This document shows positions 21,185-23,973 of a stretch of DNA of 23,973 nt, in pieces. The notes under the pieces are model-generated. The model did no database searches and was not told the DNA's origin. It saw only the letters and a list, made by a program, of their open reading frames with translations. Position 1 is the first letter of the stretch; every line of letters starts with the position of its first letter. Origin of the DNA: a virus. The stretch is from positions 1 through 23,973 of the IMG/VR virus record IMGVR_UViG_3300021962_000647; one strand, 5' to 3'. A program made the position numbers and the translations under genes.

Positions 21185-21836
21185 CCTACACAATTTCTTT
21201 CAATTCTATGATGAAAGAAATCCCAATCACGTTAAAGCAGTTCAGTGGTTAGAAGATAATCTCCCTGTTAAGTTCCTTGAGGACAATGTAGACTGGGCGG
21301 AGATCTATAGAGGAAAAAAGACTAGTGCTGCACCAGCACCCGCTGCTGCAGCTCCAGTAACAGGTGGTGATGATGTCCCACAGATGGGCATCAAATTAAT
21401 TAAGGAGTTTGAGGGATGCCATTTAAAAGCATATCCCGATCCTTTAACTGGTGGACTTCCAATCACAATTGGTTGGGGTTCAACCCGTAAGAAAGATGGT
21501 TCTCCATTCAAAATGGGAGATACACTTACACAGGCAGAAGCAGATGCACTTCTAATTGAGCAGTGCAAGAAAGAGTTTCTACCTGCACTCAGAAAAATTC
21601 CTCATTGGGGTGAAATGTCAGATGGAAAAAGAGGCGCTCTGCTCAGCTTTGCTTATAATCTTGGTGCCGGTTTTTACGGTGGCGCTAACTTTAATACTAT
21701 TACTAAACGCCTAAAGAATAAAGAGTGGGACCTAGTGCCTGATGCTCTTTATCTCTACCGCAATCCTGGTTCTAATGTTGAAGCAGGTTTAGCACGTAGA
21801 AGAAAGGCAGAAGGTGAATCCTGGAAAAAAGGCTAA
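21171..21836 (+). CDS. GH24 lysozyme (endolysin-type) with shared N-terminal module
   Basis: 221 aa. Start ATG 21171, GGAGGT at 21161-21166. The N-terminal module VDLHNFFQFYDERNPNHV..VQWLEDNLP (4-32) repeats that of the peptidase. A flexible Ala/Pro linker (52-62) follows. The catalytic domain is of T4-lysozyme type: FEG (E81), YPDP (D90) and ITIGWGS (T99) give the Glu-Asp-Thr triad. Then come GALLSFAYNLGAGFYGG and an RRKAEGESW end. It hydrolyses peptidoglycan between MurNAc and GlcNAc. There is no signal peptide, so release needs a holin or it is carried in the virion. The two-part design differs from single-domain T4 e lysozyme. Confidence 0.93.
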   Translation: MARVDLHNFFQFYDERNPNHVKAVQWLEDNLPVKFLEDNVDWAEIYRGKKTSAAPAPAAAAPVTGGDDVPQMGIKLIKEFEGCHLKAYPDPLTGGLPITIGWGSTRKKDGSPFKMGDTLTQAEADALLIEQCKKEFLPALRKIPHWGEMSDGKRGALLSFAYNLGAGFYGGANFNTITKRLKNKEWDLVPDALYLYRNPGSNVEAGLARRRKAEGESWKKG

Positions 21837-21839
21837 ATA
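21832..21839 (+). promoter_or_regulatory. Late promoter GCTAAATA overlapping the lysozyme stop
   Basis: The TAA stop (21834-21836) supplies the middle of the octamer. It lies 29 bases before ATG 21869. Confidence 0.65.
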
Positions 21840-21868
21840 ATGTGAAAATCATTCTACATTAAAGAATT

Positions 21869-22099
21869 ATGGCTACGGAAGAACAATCAACTCATATGTT
21901 AAACCTGTACAATCAGGCAAAACAATTAAGTTCTGATTTGGCAAATTTACAGGAACAAACTTCATCCAAAAGAGATTTGTTTCTTAAAGTCCAAGGTGCA
22001 ATTGAATATTTGACTCAAATTGGAGTGCCTATTCCAAGTGAAGCACCTGCAGAAATTGAAGATCCAGCAACAGAAGAAGCAGAAGCAACCGAAGAGTAA
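21869..22099 (+). CDS. Small acidic coiled-coil protein
   Basis: 76 aa. The start is ATG 21869. The N-terminal 48 residues are a helix with a heptad-like pattern (LNLYNQAKQLSSDLANLQEQ, KRDLFLKVQGAIEYL). The C-terminus is acidic and Ala/Pro-rich (EAPAEIEDPATEEAEATEE), an unstructured tail. It has its own late promoter. This is a type of small late protein seen in marine T4-like phages. A chaperone or virion accessory role fits the shape, but no family is recognised. Confidence 0.82.
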   Translation: MATEEQSTHMLNLYNQAKQLSSDLANLQEQTSSKRDLFLKVQGAIEYLTQIGVPIPSEAPAEIEDPATEEAEATEE

Positions 22100-22105
22100 T
22101 AAATA
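22098..22105 (+). promoter_or_regulatory. Late promoter AATAAATA overlapping a stop codon
   Basis: It begins within the TAA stop at 22097-22099. The distance to the next ATG (22207) is 101 bases, three times longer than for other late promoters here, leaving room for the structured leader. Confidence 0.6.
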
Positions 22106-22115
22106 GATTCAACCA

Positions 22116-22200
22116 GTGAGTTGAAACTGCAACTCAAACCCACACCAAGGTGAGTTGTGTTTGGTAGTTCTTAGAGATTTCTACCACACCAACTCACCTT
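22116..22200 (+). promoter_or_regulatory. Structured 5' leader with alternative pairings
   Basis: Two short stems can form. GAGTTG (22118-22123) pairs with CAACTC (22130-22135). AAGGTGAGTTG (22147-22157) with TGGTAG (22162-22167) pairs with CTACCA and CAACTCACCTT (22181-22200). GTGAGTTG occurs twice (22116-22123 and 22150-22157), and its complement CAACTCAC at 22190-22197 can pair with either copy. The leader can thus fold in more than one way just before the ATG at 22207. The structure ends 6 bases before the start codon and may cover the ribosome-binding region, since no Shine-Dalgarno site is seen there. Confidence 0.6.
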
Positions 22201-22206
22201 ATTTCC

Positions 22207-23835
22207 ATGTCTACCAACACGCAAAAGGCGCTCGCTGCAGCGTCTGTGCTTCTTCTTGGAGTGCCAACAGCAGCATTATCTCACACCAATTCTATCGGAT
22301 ATGTTGGTGGGGGCAACGGATCAGTTACCTTCTGGTATGGTAACTGGCATCCTGGAACCAACTTTAATGAAGGAACCTTAACTTTACAAGGTATTAACGG
22401 AACTAGTTTTTCTCCAACAACTGTAAACTGGTCTCTGTTATCAGGAACGATGCCAAATGGATTAATTCCTGGCACAAATTACTTTACATCTGATGGAACG
22501 CAACTAATCGCATATGATCCAAATAATCCTAATGGTGGTGGGGGATCATATACTTGGCAAGGTGTAACATTTACAGGTCTTTCTGCTGGTGATTATCAGT
22601 TTACTTATAATGCTGCAGGATCTCCAACAGTCAACTGGATGCCTATGGATAGTGTTATCCTTTCCAGCAATGTAAGTCTTTCAGCAGCAGCTCTCTCTGG
22701 TGATGCTAACCAGAATGGTGTTCTGGATATTTATGAGACGGGTGGAACACCTCCACCACCAACTTTAGTAAGTTCCAGTACAATTAATAATGTTGTTTCA
22801 TCAGTCGCTGTTCTTGCTCCTGTATCTCAAACAACTATTAATCACACAGCAACAGAAGATGATGGAAGACAGAGAATCAATCGCTACACTCAAACTGATG
22901 TAACAACTACATCTGTTACAACCACTACAACGACACCAGTTACAACTGATACTTATAGTGATAATTCAACTGTTGTTACTAATGGAACCCCAGTTGTAAC
23001 CACATCACAATCAAGTGTAGTTGCAACTTCACATGAGTATGCCGACTTCTATGGTCGTGTAGATCAGTACGAAGTTATGGATAAGATTGGTGAAGGACTA
23101 CAAGGACTTCTCAATCATGAACCATCCCAATCAAAAGAAAAGGTTAGAGTCTTCAGCAAGAATTATTATGCCTGGTCTCAGGGAGATAATGGATACTCTG
23201 GAACTTCATTCGTCTATGGTGGTGGTTTAGAAATCGATCTAAAACCAACTTGGACTATCGGTGGTCAATACAATAATGTAACTCTAAATCTGAATGGAAC
23301 TGATAGTGCTTCCAAACTGATGAAGAGTCACTATGGCGTCTTTAATATGTTCAGAGGTAATACTTTATCACTTCTGACCAATGCTGGTCTTGCTCAGAAC
23401 AACTATAGTGTTTCCAGAAACGTTGCTGGAGTTTTCAGTAATGATAGTCAGACTGCTGGACAAGAATGGTGGGTCAGCAATAGACTTTTCGTTCATGTCA
23501 ATAAGCATGTAACACCTTTTGTTGGACATACTGTTCGTAACTATAAGAGAAATGCATTCACTGAAACTGGTTCATCAGAATCGGCAAGAAGTGTTGAAGG
23601 TGTTAATGAAACCTATAATGTTGGTGAAGCAGGTCTAAGACTCGAAACTCGTTTCGGTGGTAAGAAGAGAAATCTCTTTGGTGTAAGTGTTGAGGGTTCT
23701 TATGCAACTGATAATGCGATTGAAGCATCAGCAACTCTTGATTATAAAGAAGTCATCAGTCTTCAAGGAGTTCATCAGATTAATAATGGTGTGAGCAACA
23801 CCGCAGTATCCGCAAATGTTAAGTTTAGGTTCTAG
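22207..23835 (+). CDS. Secreted autotransporter-like outer-membrane protein with EF-hand loop
   Basis: 542 aa. The N-terminus MSTNTQKALAAASVLLLGVP then TAALS is a signal peptide with a likely cut after ALS25. Residues 26-160 are Gly/Asn/Thr-rich beta segments (SIGYVGGGNGSVTFWYGNW). D166-E177 is a complete EF-hand calcium loop (DANQNGVLDIYE). Then come a Pro run, a Thr/Ser-rich low-complexity linker (about 230-276), and from about 280 to the end alternating beta strands like an autotransporter or OMP barrel. The protein ends ANVKFRF: the terminal Phe with alternating hydrophobics is the outer-membrane insertion signature. Secretion by a phage-encoded protein of this plan is unusual and suggests display or insertion at the cyanobacterial surface late in infection. 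A virion component is the alternative, but the signal peptide argues against it. Function is inferred from architecture only. Confidence 0.85.
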   Translation: MSTNTQKALAAASVLLLGVPTAALSHTNSIGYVGGGNGSVTFWYGNWHPGTNFNEGTLTLQGINGTSFSPTTVNWSLLSGTMPNGLIPGTNYFTSDGTQLIAYDPNNPNGGGGSYTWQGVTFTGLSAGDYQFTYNAAGSPTVNWMPMDSVILSSNVSLSAAALSGDANQNGVLDIYETGGTPPPPTLVSSSTINNVVSSVAVLAPVSQTTINHTATEDDGRQRINRYTQTDVTTTSVTTTTTTPVTTDTYSDNSTVVTNGTPVVTTSQSSVVATSHEYADFYGRVDQYEVMDKIGEGLQGLLNHEPSQSKEKVRVFSKNYYAWSQGDNGYSGTSFVYGGGLEIDLKPTWTIGGQYNNVTLNLNGTDSASKLMKSHYGVFNMFRGNTLSLLTNAGLAQNNYSVSRNVAGVFSNDSQTAGQEWWVSNRLFVHVNKHVTPFVGHTVRNYKRNAFTETGSSESARSVEGVNETYNVGEAGLRLETRFGGKKRNLFGVSVEGSYATDNAIEASATLDYKEVISLQGVHQINNGVSNTAVSANVKFRF

Positions 23836-23844
23836 AAACCTAAA
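23824..23844 (+). other. Perfect hairpin spanning the stop codon and late promoter
   Basis: TTTAGGTT (23824-23831) pairs with AACCTAAA (23837-23844), loop CTAGA. The stop TAG is at 23833-23835 and the right arm contains most of the CCTAAATA promoter. There is no T run, so it is not a standard terminator. Confidence 0.6.
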
Positions 23845-23846
23845 TA
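23839..23846 (+). promoter_or_regulatory. Late promoter CCTAAATA
   Basis: Lies 25 bases before ATG 23872. The leader shares CTAAATAAG and TCACACGGA (23859-23867) with the leader at 12106-12135. Confidence 0.65.
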
Positions 23847-23871
23847 AGTGAGACTTCATCACACGGAACTG

Positions 23872-23973
23872 ATGGATAACAAAAGAGAAAAAGCTATGGG
23901 ACAAGTTATTCGTATTGCGATTTTGAGTTGGTCTGCCGCTCTTCTGACTGCTAGTTATGCAGGTATGCTGTCC
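23872..23973 (+). CDS. Membrane protein, N-terminal part (3' truncated by window end)
   Basis: 34 codons are visible from ATG 23872. The sequence starts MDNKREKAMGQVIRIAILSW, then SAALLTASYAGMLS: a charged N-terminus followed by a hydrophobic, membrane-spanning segment. The window ends before the stop. It follows the outer-membrane-like protein under its own late promoter. Its leader resembles that of the small membrane protein at 12143. Function unknown. Confidence 0.7.
   Translation, partial: MDNKREKAMGQVIRIAILSWSAALLTASYAGMLS

Noticed and set aside
22155-22343. 62-aa frame overlapping the start of the outer-membrane-like gene
   Set aside because: It runs through the structured leader in another frame; no ribosome-binding site; the signal-peptide frame is the better one.

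Overview
This window is part of the genome of a marine T4-like cyanophage (a myovirus of Synechococcus or Prochlorococcus). The evidence is a T4-type replication block (the end of RegA, gp43 polymerase, UvsX, gp41 helicase, gp61 primase) joined to features typical of cyanomyoviruses: an Hsp20 chaperone, a MazG-like pyrophosphatase, a class Ia ribonucleotide reductase pair, and head or virion proteins of marine-phage type. Nearly all genes lie on the + strand, tightly packed with TAATG and ATGA start/stop overlaps. I see no photosynthesis genes, integrase, insertion sequence or CRISPR array, and no gene-free stretch over 300 bases. The exact phage cannot be named from sequence reading alone.

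Layout. (1) 1-746: end of regA, a terminator, then hsp20. (2) 793-7323: an early replication operon behind a near-consensus sigma70 promoter (TTGACA-N17-TATAGT, 816-844): two related small genes, gp43, two more related small genes, uvsX, gp41, mazG and a 55-aa gene. (3) 7292-7510: tRNA-Ala(TGC) and tRNA-Leu(TAG) behind another sigma70-like promoter. (4) 7511-13955: a late island with T4-type late promoters. It holds a possible PD-(D/E)XK nuclease, a nucleotidyltransferase-domain protein with a capsid-targeting-like N-terminus, a large Lys/Ala-rich protein, a small membrane protein, a virion protein and conserved small proteins. (5) 13911-18523: a second early operon (TTGACT-N17-TACAAT): gp61 primase, nrdA, nrdB and a 53-aa gene. 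(6) 18545-23973: a second late region: a histone-H1-like basic protein, a GIY-YIG-like nuclease, a C39-like peptidase and a GH24 lysozyme sharing one N-terminal module, a coiled-coil protein, and a secreted autotransporter-like outer-membrane protein with a structured 5' leader. The start of another membrane protein is cut by the window end.

How it works together. Early and late blocks alternate on the same strand and the boundaries are marked in the DNA. Late promoters read [N][A/C]TAAATA and usually lie 22-32 nt before the start codon. Twice the U-tract of a terminator runs directly into a perfect TATAAATA late promoter, so early transcription can stop exactly where late transcription begins. 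The early operons supply DNA synthesis and dNTPs. The late blocks supply virion, packaged and wall-degrading proteins. The least explained parts are the secreted beta-barrel protein with its alternative-pairing leader, the probably packaged nucleotidyltransferase, the shared module on two wall or peptide hydrolases, and two tandem pairs of small paralogues flanking gp43.
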